From NCBI GenBank assembly GCA_033220425.1, contig CM065647.1, positions 2,356,001 to 2,420,000 on the forward strand: a stretch of DNA of 64,000 nucleotides. The letters run 5' to 3'. Positions 23,604-34,022 of this stretch are shown one piece after another. Positions within the stretch are counted from its first letter, which is position 1. Each line of letters begins with the position of its first letter. This stretch comes from Lepraria neglecta. Lineage: Eukaryota; Ascomycota; Lecanoromycetes; Lecanorales; Stereocaulaceae. The notes beneath the pieces are model-generated. The model searched no databases. It saw only the letters and a program-made list of their open reading frames with translations, and had not been told where the DNA came from. The position numbers were made by a program, and so were the translations under genes.

Positions 23604-24142
23604 CTAGGATAGTCTGCAGTTATGCGGGCAGCTCTTTCCTGCCGATTTTCCTGATCACTTATGCATGCTTCAACTTTCCTTCAACTGTCTACAAAGTCAG
23701 ATTGAATTTATCTGTCAACCATATACAACAGCTGGCGATATTCTTGAGGGAGTTGGGGGGCCCGGGGCTTTGATGTGCACAAGGTGGGGGCTCTGGGCCA
23801 CGAACAGGTCGAGAGTAAACAGACGCTCGCTTACCCGCATGGGTCCGAAACCACTGCAAGTCATCGCCTTAGCATTAATGCTCTAGAATGATCGGTCACA
23901 GGCGGAGAAGGGTCCAATAAATTCGCGTTTGTTTACAAAATATTGTTGGAGGGACAACCGGCACGTGATCACAATCGAGATGAGACGCTGGACTCAATTC
24001 ACACACCAAGTCCGAGTGACTGCTGGGGCCTCATTCACTATGTGATCGAGATATAAGGCCGCAACTGTGAGCTTCAAGATAGGCGGCAACATGCTCTCCA
24101 TCCACCAACACTTGAACAGATCAAAATAAACCCATTAAAACC
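23604..24142. other. Divergent promoter region, kelch gene / DUF1757-like gene
   Basis: About 540 bp between divergent genes. It might contain a signal-peptide exon of the kelch gene, but none can be defined. Confidence 0.35.
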
Positions 24143-24646
24143 ATGTCCCGCTTCTGGAAGCACCCACCTTACGCTGAAGACCAGCCGTACTCAAAGGCTA
24201 TCCTGTCAACACACGTCCTCTTCCGCGGCTTCCAAGCTGGCTCCATCATCGGCCCTCTAGTAGGCACAGCGCGCTATCTTCTCCTGCGCCGACGCTCGCT
24301 TCCACCGCCGTTCCTCAACACAATCCTCCGCTCTACAGGTGTCGGCGCTGTAATAGGGACCGGTGTTCTCGCAGTCGGGCTGGTAGCGAGAATGTGGGGA
24401 CGCGAGGAAATTGAATGGAAAGATCGGAGTTGGAGGTTACTGGAGAATAAGGGGCAGATTGAAGTTGATACGTGGGGATATTTGGGTATAGGGATTGGAG
24501 CTGCATTGCTTGCAACGAGAGGGCTGAGAGACATGGGGTGGAAAATGGGGGTAGGAAGTTTGGGGTTAGGTGTGACATGTGGGGTAATTGGGTATATGGT
24601 TTTCAGACATGGGATCAAGGGCGGGAAATGGGAGGAAGAGGTTTGA
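24143..24646 (+). CDS. DUF1757-like small membrane protein, possible complex I accessory subunit
   Basis: Single exon, 167 aa; ATG in the context AACCATGTC. It starts SRFWKHPPYAEDQPYSKAI, followed by several hydrophobic helices (GFQAGSIIGPLVGTARYLLL, TGVGAVIGTGVLAVGLVARMW, YLGIGIGAALLATRG, VGSLGLGVTCGVIGYMVF). This layout fits the fungal DUF1757 family, which to my recollection includes NUXM, an accessory subunit of mitochondrial complex I; that link is tentative. The stop lies only 26 bp from the stop of convergent ALG11, so their 3' UTRs must overlap. Confidence 0.6.
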   Translation: MSRFWKHPPYAEDQPYSKAILSTHVLFRGFQAGSIIGPLVGTARYLLLRRRSLPPPFLNTILRSTGVGAVIGTGVLAVGLVARMWGREEIEWKDRSWRLLENKGQIEVDTWGYLGIGIGAALLATRGLRDMGWKMGVGSLGLGVTCGVIGYMVFRHGIKGGKWEEEV

Positions 24647-24672
24647 TGAAAGGACATCTGGAGTTGAGATGT

Positions 24673-26388
24673 CTATTTTGAAGCTGCTTTCTGTATGTCT
24701 ATGAGCTTTCCGAGCTGCTCCACCCACTTCATAGCAAATGCCTCTTCTGTGAACCTCTTACTTGAGGCTCGCGCCCGCTTTCGCATCTCCATCGTTGCTT
24801 CGTCTGACATTGAAAGTGCTTCGGCAAATCTTGTCGCGTATTCTGATTCTGTGCTTGCGTGGTATCCTTCCGCGGAAATTAGCAAAACCGCGCTCCAATG
24901 CCGTGGAATCCGATTCTTCTTACCAGTAGCCCCCCCTTCAAAATCGACGACAATATCAGCTTTTGGCCCACCACTATCATTGACCACACAGATTAATCCC
25001 GCGGCTTGATATTCCACAATCCCGATGCCAAAGTGCTCATTCCACATTCCATTGACTCCAATCCAGCTTTTTTGCAGCCAGTCGAGGACTTCCGGCCATG
25101 AAGCATCGCAAGCGAATTCGACATTGTTCCCGATCTTCAGGTCGTGAGCGAGTAGACGAAGGGCGTAGACTTTCTTACTATCATCATCATCTCGCACAGA
25201 GCCGACCAGGACTAATTTGGCACCCTTGATCTCCCCTTGTAACATCCTGGCGAAAGCTCGGAGAATGAGATCATGGTTCTTCTCCGGCCGAAACTGGGCG
25301 ACGTAGAGTAGGGCATTCTCTCTCGGGATGGCCCTAGGGCCCTCGAGGTCAATGGCTTGCTCCAACTCCTCCACAGCCACGGGCGGAAAAACAACCTCGA
25401 CTGAGTGCGGTTTCCGTCGTTTTGTACGCTTTGCGCCCCATAGTGCCTGTATATGCGCTTGCGTCCAGGAAGAATTGGTCATTACAACGTCGACGTCGCC
25501 GCCTGATGATCTGTAGAGTGAGGCGTATACGTGCCAATACTGTCGCTTTACAAAGCCCCTTAGTCCCTTTCCTGTCCCTGCATTGACACCTTTTCCAGCC
25601 TCGGCGTGAAGAGAATCGAGCATGTCCGTAGATATGGTTGGATAATGTACATATGCGCCGGTAGGTATCTTTGGGAAGAGGCGCTTGGAAAGTGCAAGGG
25701 TAAAGGAGTAGCCCATGGTATCGATGAAGATATCAGGAACAAGGAGAGAGAAGGCATCGTGGGCCATGATGAGGGAGCCGAGACTCTGACCTAGTAGAGT
25801 GAAATGTGGCCATGTAGAACTGAGGACCCAGTGCCGAGTCTGGAGGTAGAGAAAGACAACTGTTGGGGGATGAAGGTGGATGTTGAACCGTTGCGAGACT
25901 CGCTCAAGAATGGTCGATTTTGCGGCATCATGATCTCCGGTGTAGACGACGCAGATAGCTTTTGGCCAGCGTTTCTGTGTGGCTTTTATAGCTGCCCAAA
26001 GTACCCGTTCCCCTCCACCTCCAGCATTACAAAAGGGGTGGAGGAACCCCACGATTCCGTCCCAATCATCTGGCGCTTGTCCACCGTTTGGAGCAGTGCC
26101 AGCTGGATGATTTTCAACTTCGACCCAGTCCACGTCTTCTGATTTCGGCGATACATGTTCTTTCTCATGGTATGCCTCCTCTTCCCGTACAGTTGTAGCT
26201 AGAATCGCGTTCTTTCGAGCACTCGTTGTTCGAACTAGACGCCATCCGACGAGCTTTGCGGTTAGGATGACAAGCCATGGGAGTACGACGCCAGCGACGA
26301 TGAGTGGAAGACCAAGGCTTCTATACTTTGGGGGAAGCATGGCTGCTGCCGAAGTCCAGAATAAGGAGAAATAATAGATCCAAGTCAT
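24673..26388 (-). CDS. ALG11: GDP-Man:Man3GlcNAc2-PP-dolichol alpha-1,2-mannosyltransferase Alg11
   Basis: Single exon, 571 aa, slightly longer than yeast Alg11. Two hydrophobic segments near the N-terminus (YYFSLFWTSAAAML and GLPLIVAGVVLPWLVIL) anchor it in the ER. The ALG11_N part includes GFLHPFCNAGGGGERVLWAAI, CVVYTGDHDAAKSTIL and GAYVHYPTISTDML. The GT4 C-terminal half contains LLYVAQFRPEKNHDLILRAF, VLVGSVRDDDD, and MWNEHFGIGIVEYQAAGLI with the EX7E-type donor-binding glutamates. Alg11 adds the fourth and fifth mannoses on the cytosolic face before the oligosaccharide is flipped. ALG14 at the window start acts earlier in the same pathway. Confident assignment. Confidence 0.96.
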   Translation of the reverse strand: MTWIYYFSLFWTSAAAMLPPKYRSLGLPLIVAGVVLPWLVILTAKLVGWRLVRTTSARKNAILATTVREEEAYHEKEHVSPKSEDVDWVEVENHPAGTAPNGGQAPDDWDGIVGFLHPFCNAGGGGERVLWAAIKATQKRWPKAICVVYTGDHDAAKSTILERVSQRFNIHLHPPTVVFLYLQTRHWVLSSTWPHFTLLGQSLGSLIMAHDAFSLLVPDIFIDTMGYSFTLALSKRLFPKIPTGAYVHYPTISTDMLDSLHAEAGKGVNAGTGKGLRGFVKRQYWHVYASLYRSSGGDVDVVMTNSSWTQAHIQALWGAKRTKRRKPHSVEVVFPPVAVEELEQAIDLEGPRAIPRENALLYVAQFRPEKNHDLILRAFARMLQGEIKGAKLVLVGSVRDDDDSKKVYALRLLAHDLKIGNNVEFACDASWPEVLDWLQKSWIGVNGMWNEHFGIGIVEYQAAGLICVVNDSGGPKADIVVDFEGGATGKKNRIPRHWSAVLLISAEGYHASTESEYATRFAEALSMSDEATMEMRKRARASSKRFTEEAFAMKWVEQLGKLIDIQKAASK

Positions 26389-26707
26389 GGTGACTCTCCT
26401 CAGACTTTGTCGTTTGATATCATCGCTGTAAATAAGCCAGCAGCCAAGTGACCAGGTTCAGTAGAGTCCAGGAGAACTCCTCAGCCGAGAGATCTTGAAA
26501 CTTAAGGCGTAATAGTGTGCTTATAGAAAGGCTAGATGTGCTCAAGCTGGACATCCAATAGAATAGGTTTGGCGCCGCGGGACGGGCACCAACGGCCCCG
26601 GGCCGTGTTGATTTCCCCCATTCTCGCTATTTGGAGCTTCACCTCTCATTGAGCTCTTGGTACATGATAGCATTAGCAGTCGACTTCGTCAGAGGTGTCT
26701 CTTGACA
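26389..26707. other. Divergent promoter region, ALG11 / COX18
   Basis: About 320 bp between divergent genes; G/C-rich patch near 26570-26600. No further feature recognised. Confidence 0.4.
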
Positions 26708-27763
26708 ATGAAGTCCCTTCAGCCCCTCAGAGTGGCTGTGAAATCCAATCACCACCCAAGCTTCTCCCGTTAGCGTCCCAGAATTGGCCCTTCATTCACA
26801 CGTAGCATTCGTGGATTTCATGCAACTTCGCGGCGTCCGTTTCTCGATGAATGCTTGATTCAGACTCACTCACTTATTGAGGGTCTTCACAATGCCACGG
26901 GACTGGCATGGGTTGCCACAATACCGATGACAGCTGTTTTTGTGACCGGTGTTTTCCGGGCTCCCCTTCTCATGTATGAATACATAGTCGTCCTGCGGAA
27001 GAGAAAACTTGAACCTCATTTGCTGGAACAGCACTCCTTGCTGCACAAATTGGTTCTGGAGAAACACGCTGGTAAGAGCGCATCAGAGAAACAACAAATC
27101 CTCGACGCTGCGTTTGCAAAGTTCTGCCGTACCGCTCGCAAACAAGCTCGCTGCCAGAATTGGAAAACTTACATTAAATTTACCCAATATCCCGCCTGGT
27201 ATCTGGTGATGGAGACTCTACGACAAATGACTGGAACGCAGGACGGGTTCTTCCGTCTGGCTGGAAGGGCGTTCAAAGGAAGCCAAGGACTGGAGTCAAG
27301 GTTCGTGGACACCTCTGTCGTACCCGTGGAACAGTCACTTGCAACAGAGGGAGTGATGTGGTTTCACAACCTTCCCCTTCCAGACCCAAATCTGATCCTA
27401 CCATTCGTACTGTCTGGTGTCCTCTTCTTCGGTGCCTTTAAGACCGGGATCCATACGATTCTCATGCCGACGCTAGGCGCGACAGGTCGTATTTTCCCAA
27501 TTGCGAGTTGGATCAACAGAAACAGTATGAGGGTCAAGAAGATCTTCCCCCTTGCGGCTGGCCCTCTTACACTCCAGTTCCCTAGCGCTATGCTCCTTTA
27601 TTGGGTCTCCAGTAGCGTTTGTACCATTGGCTTTGGGTATGTTCTGAGGTGGTGGAACCCTTTAAAGCCGCCAGCTGCGCCCACGAAAGCTCCGGCTAAA
27701 AAACAAAAATACCGTGGTCCTACGATGCAAGACTTGTGCTCTCCCAAGAAGGGAAAGCGGTAG
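26708..27763 (+). CDS. COX18: Mitochondrial inner-membrane insertase Cox18 (Oxa1/YidC family), stop codon in presequence
   Basis: The frame from 26774 to 27763 reads presequence-like RPRIGPSFTRSIRGFHATS, then LAWVATIPMTAVFVTGVFR, RKQARCQNWKTYIKFTQYPAW, FHNLPLPDPNLILPFVLSG and FPLAAGPLTLQFPSAMLLYW, the order expected for Cox18, which exports the C-tail of Cox2 through the inner membrane. In the same frame an ATG at 26708 begins MKSLQPLRVAVKSNHH, a plausible targeting peptide, but a TAG at 26771-26773 interrupts the two. A 36- or 42-bp intron ending at that TAG would restore the frame, but it would be very short, with a poor donor and no branch site. The next in-frame ATG (26927) lies inside the first membrane helix. 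So the start is unresolved; the gene may be intact with an unusual splice, misassembled, or damaged. Confidence 0.75.
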
Positions 27764-27979
27764 CCAAGGGACCGAACGACGCAGTACAACGTCCCTCAAA
27801 TATTTGGGACACATGGGTAAGACGACTCGGGTCAATGCTACCTTGTCTGCTCAAGAGGACCAAGGTCCAGGGATCTCCTCCAAGACGAAGAACCGAAAGT
27901 GGCAACAGCCCTGCATCAAACTTCCTTTCAGCAAGCCTAAAAGATTTTGAAGCCATGACTGCATCGTTGGAAGAATGTG
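27764..27979. other. 3' flank of COX18 with an open alternative frame
   Basis: Just beyond the COX18 stop, another frame (27736-28113) stays open for 125 codons and includes SNIWDTWVRRLGSMLPCLL and DFEAMTASLEEC. I do not recognise it. It could be a C-terminal extension reached by splicing, or chance, and it runs into the repeat tract. Confidence 0.3.
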
Positions 27980-28510
27980 CATCACCAGAAATTAGTCAGG
28001 AATATGGCTCAAAGTTTCGGTTTGCCGATATGATCAGAGCAGGTGGCCGAGATTCTGGCGCTCTGTCGAAGCTAGGAGCTGAAAACTGCCAATGGGCTCA
28101 AAAAAGGAGCTAAGGCTCTAGCATTCTGTCGAGGCCAAATACAGAAGACTTTCTGATGGGCATAAGACAAGGCGCTGAGATTCTAACATCTTGTGGGCGC
28201 CAGGAGCTGGTGTTCTGACAATGTAGAAGAGCAAGTAGCCATTGAACGTTAGTATAACTGGAACAAGAAGCTGGATAAATGTCTCTAGCCAGAGGAGCTG
28301 AGGTTTCGCGATCTGGTCAGAGCGGGGAGTCTTGTACTGGCAGTACGGCCAAAGCACGAAGCGAATTTCCTGGAAATTGGTTTAGAGCAGAGGCCAGAAA
28401 TGGTAATTCAATTGGAATAGAGAGCTGCAATCCTACAGGAAGGATAGAGCTCTGAGCTAGATATCTAAAACAATTATGAATAGAGGAGCGAGGGTCTAGC
28501 ATAAGTCCAG
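27980..28510. repeat. Degenerate tandem repeat with about 63-bp period
   Basis: Diverged copies of a unit resembling GGAGCTGAGATTCTNRCAT start near 28043, 28105, 28170, 28294, 28421 and 28484. These spacings are close to 63 bp or multiples of it, and weaker copies fit near 27980, 28232 and 28357. The unit is a multiple of three, so it may derive from a 21-residue coding repeat, but no long frame now covers the tract. No match to a known mobile element is apparent. Confidence 0.45.
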
Positions 28511-29013
28511 AATGAGAGTTGCGTCCTGGTAATCATCGTATAGCAACGAAATGGACTCAGATATCTTCATAGGACACCTCTCAAGTACGTAGTAAACATC
28601 ATTCAACTTTTCATGGTTAGTGGCTAGGGAAGCCCCATCTTCACGCATGGTAGCGAGTGTCAAAGACTCACGTCGCGATGAAACACAACATCCAGAACCC
28701 TCTCATGGTTAGCTACTGCGGCAATAGGCTCTCCGCCTTGACGTTCAATTCCAAATAGAAATAGCAATCTCAACATGCAATATGTTGGGACGAGGGTTCT
28801 TCCAACGCTATATAAAAGCCACATAGTTCTCTATGACAGCCAATCCTAACAACGCCATGGATACAGTACCGAAGATTAGTGACAGCCTTCATAACCTCGG
28901 GCCGAAATACGCCAAACCCCTTTACCGAAGTATGTTATCGGTAATGGGTATATTCAACGCTCATAAAATGAGATGGCCGCCAGATGCTTTTGCTTACAGA
29001 TGCACAGTTATGA
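28511..29013. other. Intergenic, 3' of PTC5-like gene
   Basis: About 500 bp between the repeat tract and the stop codon of the minus-strand phosphatase gene. Nothing supported. Confidence 0.35.
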
Positions 29014-30951
29014 TCATAATTTCGCTTTCGCGCCCAATTTAGGCGCACTGGCTTCAGCGTTCAGCACTACGTCTCCGCTTTTATCACCTTCGCCGAAGAA
29101 GATGACTTCGACGGTGAGGTCGTCCCTGCATCGATATCAGTACAGGTCACTTCAAAATTTACAAAAGGGACCTTACCTGTATCTTCTCGACATCGGACTC
29201 ACAAGCGTGAGTAATCCACACACCATATCCCTATCCCTGCCTCCTAGAGCATTTCGGACCAAATGCGTAGCAACGTTCTTGTCCTCGACCACGAATCTCT
29301 CATCGGTATTCTTCACTTGCCATTGCTGCTGCCGTATTGGTGCCCGCTGGCCCTCCTCCACATCCTTATTGCCCTGCTTGGGTTTCTCGACTGGGAGGTC
29401 GTTATTGGCGCTCCTGAAGAAGGATTTGGCCCATGAAGCTGTACTGCTACTGCTGCCTGAGGACTTGGGTTGAGCTTCTAGCCATTGGCCAACCAGTCCA
29501 ACGACCTCCTCGTTGGTAAGCATTTCCCACAGTCCGTCAGTGGCTAAGACGACAAAGTCGCCTCTTTCGGGCTCCACTTTTGTGGTGGTTATGATCGGTT
29601 CGGCTGTAACGTAGGGTGGGGTTTTGAGCAAGGCTGCTGGTGTCCTGCCGTAGAAATACTGCTTCATGCGTAATTGTACTTCTCGGCTCCATTTGTAGCT
29701 TGCATCTCCGAATGCCCGACTTGGTTCCAGGCCGCCCAGTATTCGTCCTTTGTACACGACGTGTTCTTCGCCTGGATGCTCCTTGCGTAGACGAGCCATT
29801 TCCGAGGGCGTGCCGCCTGTCTGATCTTCACTCAGGGGCGTAGCGGTCCACTTGCCAGTTGACTGGTTTTTTCGACCAAGCACAGCTCTCGAGTCTCCAG
29901 TAACAGCTACGCGGAAGAGTTTCGAAGAGGAATCGTAGAAGGAGAGGAGGGCGCAGGAGCCGGATAGAGCTGGGGCCAAGAGTTCTGCTGCCGCTGCTTT
30001 TTGCTTCATGTTCTTCGTGACTTTCTCAACAGATACGTGGACGATGTCGTGATCCAGGGTGACAAAGCCACGTTTGATTGCAGCGTCGATCGCTTGGGGT
30101 GATGGGAGTAGAATGGAGGGATCAGTCAGAGCAGATTTATAGGTGCTGTTCAACTCTCGGGCGACGTAGGATATGAGGGTTTGACGAAGTTTTGCAGATG
30201 TAGTCCAGCCGCTATGTCCATCAAACACGCCCCAGAACATCCAGTCACTATTAGAGTTGCCATCAGGCGGTGTGGTAACGGACTGAGGGACCTCGACTAT
30301 TTTCTCCGCATGATCATCTTCTATAGGATTGTTGCTAGGTATTTGAACAATATCGTAGCGGACCACCCCTTTGCCTCTGCCTACTAAATATGACTCTTCT
30401 GACTTTCGTAGTTTTTGAGTGGCTTGCTCAGGTGTGAGCATTTCAGACCTATTAAGACCGTCGTCTTCGGCTTGCTTAGTTAACGGTGCATCGTCTGCAA
30501 GTTCTTGGATGTAGAACTCGTCGTTCTGCACAATCAGGACCCTTCGCTTGGACCCAGCTGCTGGGGCGGTAAGTTGATCGTCGGACGGCGAAGGCGATGC
30601 AGCTGGAATGGATCCCGATGCAGATGCTAGCGTAGAGTACTGAGTTGCCGAAAGCCCTGATCCTGATGTCGAGACGCTTGTACCGTTCACCAATGCTCTT
30701 GTTTCTGGATTCCGCTGGTAATACCAAACGCCAGAGGCGAGGACTGACACAAGAGCAGCCACAGAGAAGTTGCGAAAGAACATTGAGGACCTTATAATCT
30801 GGGTTGGGGCGTCTCTTCGCGTCGCAGTGGAAGCTGAGCGTTCACTGAGAGCATGGTTTACTCGGGAGATGGGGAAAGCTCTGGTAATGAGTACGTTTCG
30901 AAAAGGACTGCGTCGAGCAGAGCGAAGAGCTTGGGCTGCTGCTCGACGCAT
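29014..30951 (-). CDS. PTC5: Mitochondrial PP2C phosphatase, Ptc5 / pyruvate dehydrogenase phosphatase type
   Basis: Exons 29177-30951 and 29014-29125 around a 51-bp intron; 628 aa. The splice restores RRYRDDLTVEVIFFGEG, the conserved PP2C end. The first 50 residues are Arg/Ala/Ser-rich without acids until late (MRRAAAQALRSARRSPFRN), a clear mitochondrial targeting sequence; a hydrophobic segment follows at about 60-78. Catalytic motifs: YDIVQIPSNNPIEDDHAE, WGVFDGHSGW (metal-binding Asp about residue 244), ALSGSCALLSFYD, VAVTGDSRAVLG, LSEDQTGGTPSE, ILGGLEPSRAFGD and VLATDGLWEML. The SNNPIEDDH stretch is characteristic of yeast Ptc5, which dephosphorylates and activates the pyruvate dehydrogenase complex. 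Divergent from RQC1. Confidence 0.92.
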
Positions 30952-31386
30952 TGGAAGATGCCAGAGGGCAGGGCGAAGAGCGAATGGCCTCCAGAGAAGA
31001 CCCTGACGGGGGGATTGGTGGAAAGAGAGAGTTGGGAGTGTAAGTTCTAGTTGTCGATGTGATCATTGGCGGAAGATCTTGACAGGGGTGCAGCGCCAAG
31101 CGTTTCGGCAGCGCTATCAAAAACGGTCAACTTTCGTCATTGTATTCAGCAAAACTCAACACTCAAAGCATTTTCACTACACTAAGGATTCGTTTTATTT
31201 CACTCTTCTTTCACCACCAAAATCCTTAACTCTTTGATTGCACTACAGAACACAGCGTCAACCTTTCAAAGCGTTCGACCTAAAACTCGACTTGTGTACG
31301 ACACCAAGTTCGAAGGCCGTTCATACCCTGGTAAATACTAGAACAAGGGCATCCTCACCAGCTGTTGTTTTCCAAGCGCGTACATC
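30952..31386. other. Divergent promoter region, PTC5 / RQC1
   Basis: About 435 bp. Pyrimidine-rich tracts at 31190-31215 precede the RQC1 start. No specific site is assigned. Confidence 0.4.
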
Positions 31387-33882
31387 ATGTCATCCAGAGC
31401 TCTTCGCAAGCTACAGAGAGAACAAGAGCAGCAAAAGCAGCTAGATGTCTTAAACAAAGATGATGCATCGGACGATGAGTTAGAGCATGAGGAGGCATCG
31501 GTGCCGAAGGCTCTGAATGCCTTTGATATGCTCAACGAAGCAGAAGAAGAGGAGGAAGCAGAAAGGTCTGACATAGCATATTCTGAGGGTGACGAGGATC
31601 CAGCGCCACAATCCAAGGAGACTCAGCATGAGGATAAGCCTGCAGCATCAGCAAAAGCAAATGCAAAGAGCGAATCGAAGAAGAAGAAAAACAAAAACAA
31701 AAAGAAGACTAAGGCAGCCGAGAATTCTAAAAGCCCAGTTAAGACAACCGAGAAATCTGGTAAAGCTCAGCAATTGGACGAGATCGACCTCGCGTTGAAG
31801 TCCTTATCTAGAAATGCAAAAGATGACCTATCTACTTCCACGAGGGTGAAGCTAGATGATGCTAATCTTAAACTATATCGACTACTTGCTGTCGAGTCAA
31901 AACATCTAAATGCACTCAACGAAATGAAGAGACTATTCGGGAACGCGGTACTAGAGAACGAGGATGAATCGCCTGGCACCCCAAGGCGCCGTGGCAGGGG
32001 TCTCCAGCAACTTGACTTGGGTGCGGCACTAGCTGGACGCCACAGCCCTGCTTCCCGTGGCCAGGGACTAGCAGGCCTCGCTCTTCGAAGAAATCCGTTC
32101 ATCCTTGGAAAAGAAGAATGGCCTAAGGCTCCCAGCGGAGGCCTTGGTATGGAATTGGTAGAGAAAATGGAAGACGGAACGGTCGAATATCGCTTTGTTC
32201 ATAGTGCGATCTACCAGGACGTTCAACGACAATTTGAAACGTGTGTAGACTCCATGGACCCGCAACGCATGATTCAGATGCTTCAATTCAATCCTTATCA
32301 CTTATCAACTCTCCTCCAGGTTTCCGAGATCGCCAAGCAGCAAGGTGATCACTCCGTCTCCGGAGACTTGCTCGAGCGTGCACTGTTCTCCTTTGGTCGA
32401 TCAGTACACTCGTCTTTCACTGCAGCGCTCACTGAAGGCAAGGCAAGACTAGACTTTCGACGGCCCGAGAATCGGGAATTCTGGCTTGCCGCATGGCGTT
32501 ATACAACTAACCTTGGCCAGAGAGGCACCTGGCGCACAGCTTACGAGTGGGCAAAGCTCATTTTGAGTCTCGATCCTGAAGGAGATCCATACTGCGTTGC
32601 CCTTGTTCTAGATCAGCTCTCACTTCGAGGAGGTCATTTAGAGCATTTCATCAAGCTAAGCAGGTGTCCGTTCTTCAGCGACGACCTATGGAAATATCGG
32701 CCCAATATTCGTATCTCATCGGCCCTTGCACAGTACAAATTAAAGCAAGCTCAAATGTCGCGGGCATCGCTCAGCAAATGCATCGAAGACTTTCCTTGGA
32801 TATTCGCTCGTTTGTTCCAAGTACTGAACATTGATCACATACCAAAGTCGATATGGGGGAAATCGTCACAGTCCGAACGCGACAAGTTTGATTGCGAAGT
32901 GTATGTCCACAACGCCAAAGACTTATGGAACACGCCTGAGGCCCTATCATTTCTTGTTGAAGTTGCAGAGTCGACGGAGTCAGTGACTGTTGGCGCTTCG
33001 TCCGACAACGCCATCACCCTGGATGAAGCCCGCCACGTTCTCCTCTCTGGCGTGCCGAATCTAATCAATCTCATACCTCGCGAATTCACCAGCATGCCTA
33101 CTTCCTCCTCGGACCCCCTACCGCCACTTGACAACCTACCATCCTATGACCCAGCGCCGCCAGCTGATTCCCATAGAGTATATCAGTCCCCGTTCGAAGC
33201 TACCTATGATTCAGACGAAGGCCTCGAAGAAAGAACGCCGAATCCCCACTCTCCCGAGGATCACGAGAGGGACCTGAGCGAAGCCCAAGAGCTACGAGGC
33301 CTGCAAGGCTTATTTCGCCGCTTTCTTCCTTTTCTCAGACCAGGTCAAGCGCCCGATGATGCTCAGGTCGAGAACATTGCACGTCAAGCTGATGAGCAGG
33401 GCATCCCCAGAGAGCTCCAGGGCGATAATACGAGGATAGTTCAAGCACAGGGTGCCAATGTAGATCAAGGTAGGAGTGAGTATGAAGATGAAGATGCGCG
33501 AAGGTCTCCTCTTGAACCTACGGTCGAGTCTGGGTCTGATAGTGATTATGTATCCACGCCACCTCACTCTGCACCTGCCAGAGCTAGCACCATCCCTCGT
33601 GAGGCGCAGGAACCCTACGATGATGACCGTAACCAACGCTGGCTGGCCGGTCAGGGCATGCTGCGGCTGCGTGATTTCACAGCGCAGCATGGCACCAACG
33701 AACACGCTTGGCCAGGGAATAGCGGCCAAGGCATAGTCACCGAGTATGCACAGCGAATATTACTCCTTAGGCAGCAGCCTACAAGGAACTTCATTATGGA
33801 CTATACTTTGAGACAGGGCACGAGCCTAGAAGTGAAGGATCTAGTGACAAGAGAGATTCAAAGAGTGCAGAGGCATGGATAG
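31387..33882 (+). CDS. RQC1: Ribosome quality control factor Rqc1 (TCF25 family)
   Basis: Single exon, 831 aa. It opens MSSRALRKLQREQEQQKQL, the family signature, followed by an acidic stretch and a lysine-rich stretch (KKKKNKNKKKTK). The TCF25 domain runs from about residue 150: FQFNPYHLSTLLQVSEIAKQ, RALFSFGRSVHSSF, FWLAAWRYTTNLGQRG and WAKLILSLDPEGDPY. Helical-repeat sequence follows to about 570, and the tail is disordered and acidic. Rqc1 works with Rkr1/Ltn1, Rqc2 and Cdc48 on stalled 60S subunits to favour K48-linked ubiquitin chains on nascent peptides. Recognition is confident. Confidence 0.93.
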   Translation: MSSRALRKLQREQEQQKQLDVLNKDDASDDELEHEEASVPKALNAFDMLNEAEEEEEAERSDIAYSEGDEDPAPQSKETQHEDKPAASAKANAKSESKKKKNKNKKKTKAAENSKSPVKTTEKSGKAQQLDEIDLALKSLSRNAKDDLSTSTRVKLDDANLKLYRLLAVESKHLNALNEMKRLFGNAVLENEDESPGTPRRRGRGLQQLDLGAALAGRHSPASRGQGLAGLALRRNPFILGKEEWPKAPSGGLGMELVEKMEDGTVEYRFVHSAIYQDVQRQFETCVDSMDPQRMIQMLQFNPYHLSTLLQVSEIAKQQGDHSVSGDLLERALFSFGRSVHSSFTAALTEGKARLDFRRPENREFWLAAWRYTTNLGQRGTWRTAYEWAKLILSLDPEGDPYCVALVLDQLSLRGGHLEHFIKLSRCPFFSDDLWKYRPNIRISSALAQYKLKQAQMSRASLSKCIEDFPWIFARLFQVLNIDHIPKSIWGKSSQSERDKFDCEVYVHNAKDLWNTPEALSFLVEVAESTESVTVGASSDNAITLDEARHVLLSGVPNLINLIPREFTSMPTSSSDPLPPLDNLPSYDPAPPADSHRVYQSPFEATYDSDEGLEERTPNPHSPEDHERDLSEAQELRGLQGLFRRFLPFLRPGQAPDDAQVENIARQADEQGIPRELQGDNTRIVQAQGANVDQGRSEYEDEDARRSPLEPTVESGSDSDYVSTPPHSAPARASTIPREAQEPYDDDRNQRWLAGQGMLRLRDFTAQHGTNEHAWPGNSGQGIVTEYAQRILLLRQQPTRNFIMDYTLRQGTSLEVKDLVTREIQRVQRHG

Positions 33883-34022
33883 GGTTGAGTGCGAGTCTTG
33901 ATCAATTCTCCGGGTAATTCTTAAGGCGTCGCGTCGCTATATACTAGTATTGAGGTCAGGTTCAGAATGCCCTTGACTGTCTGTGATTCCCATAGACAAT
34001 GCATTTTTTTTTCTTTCAGAGC

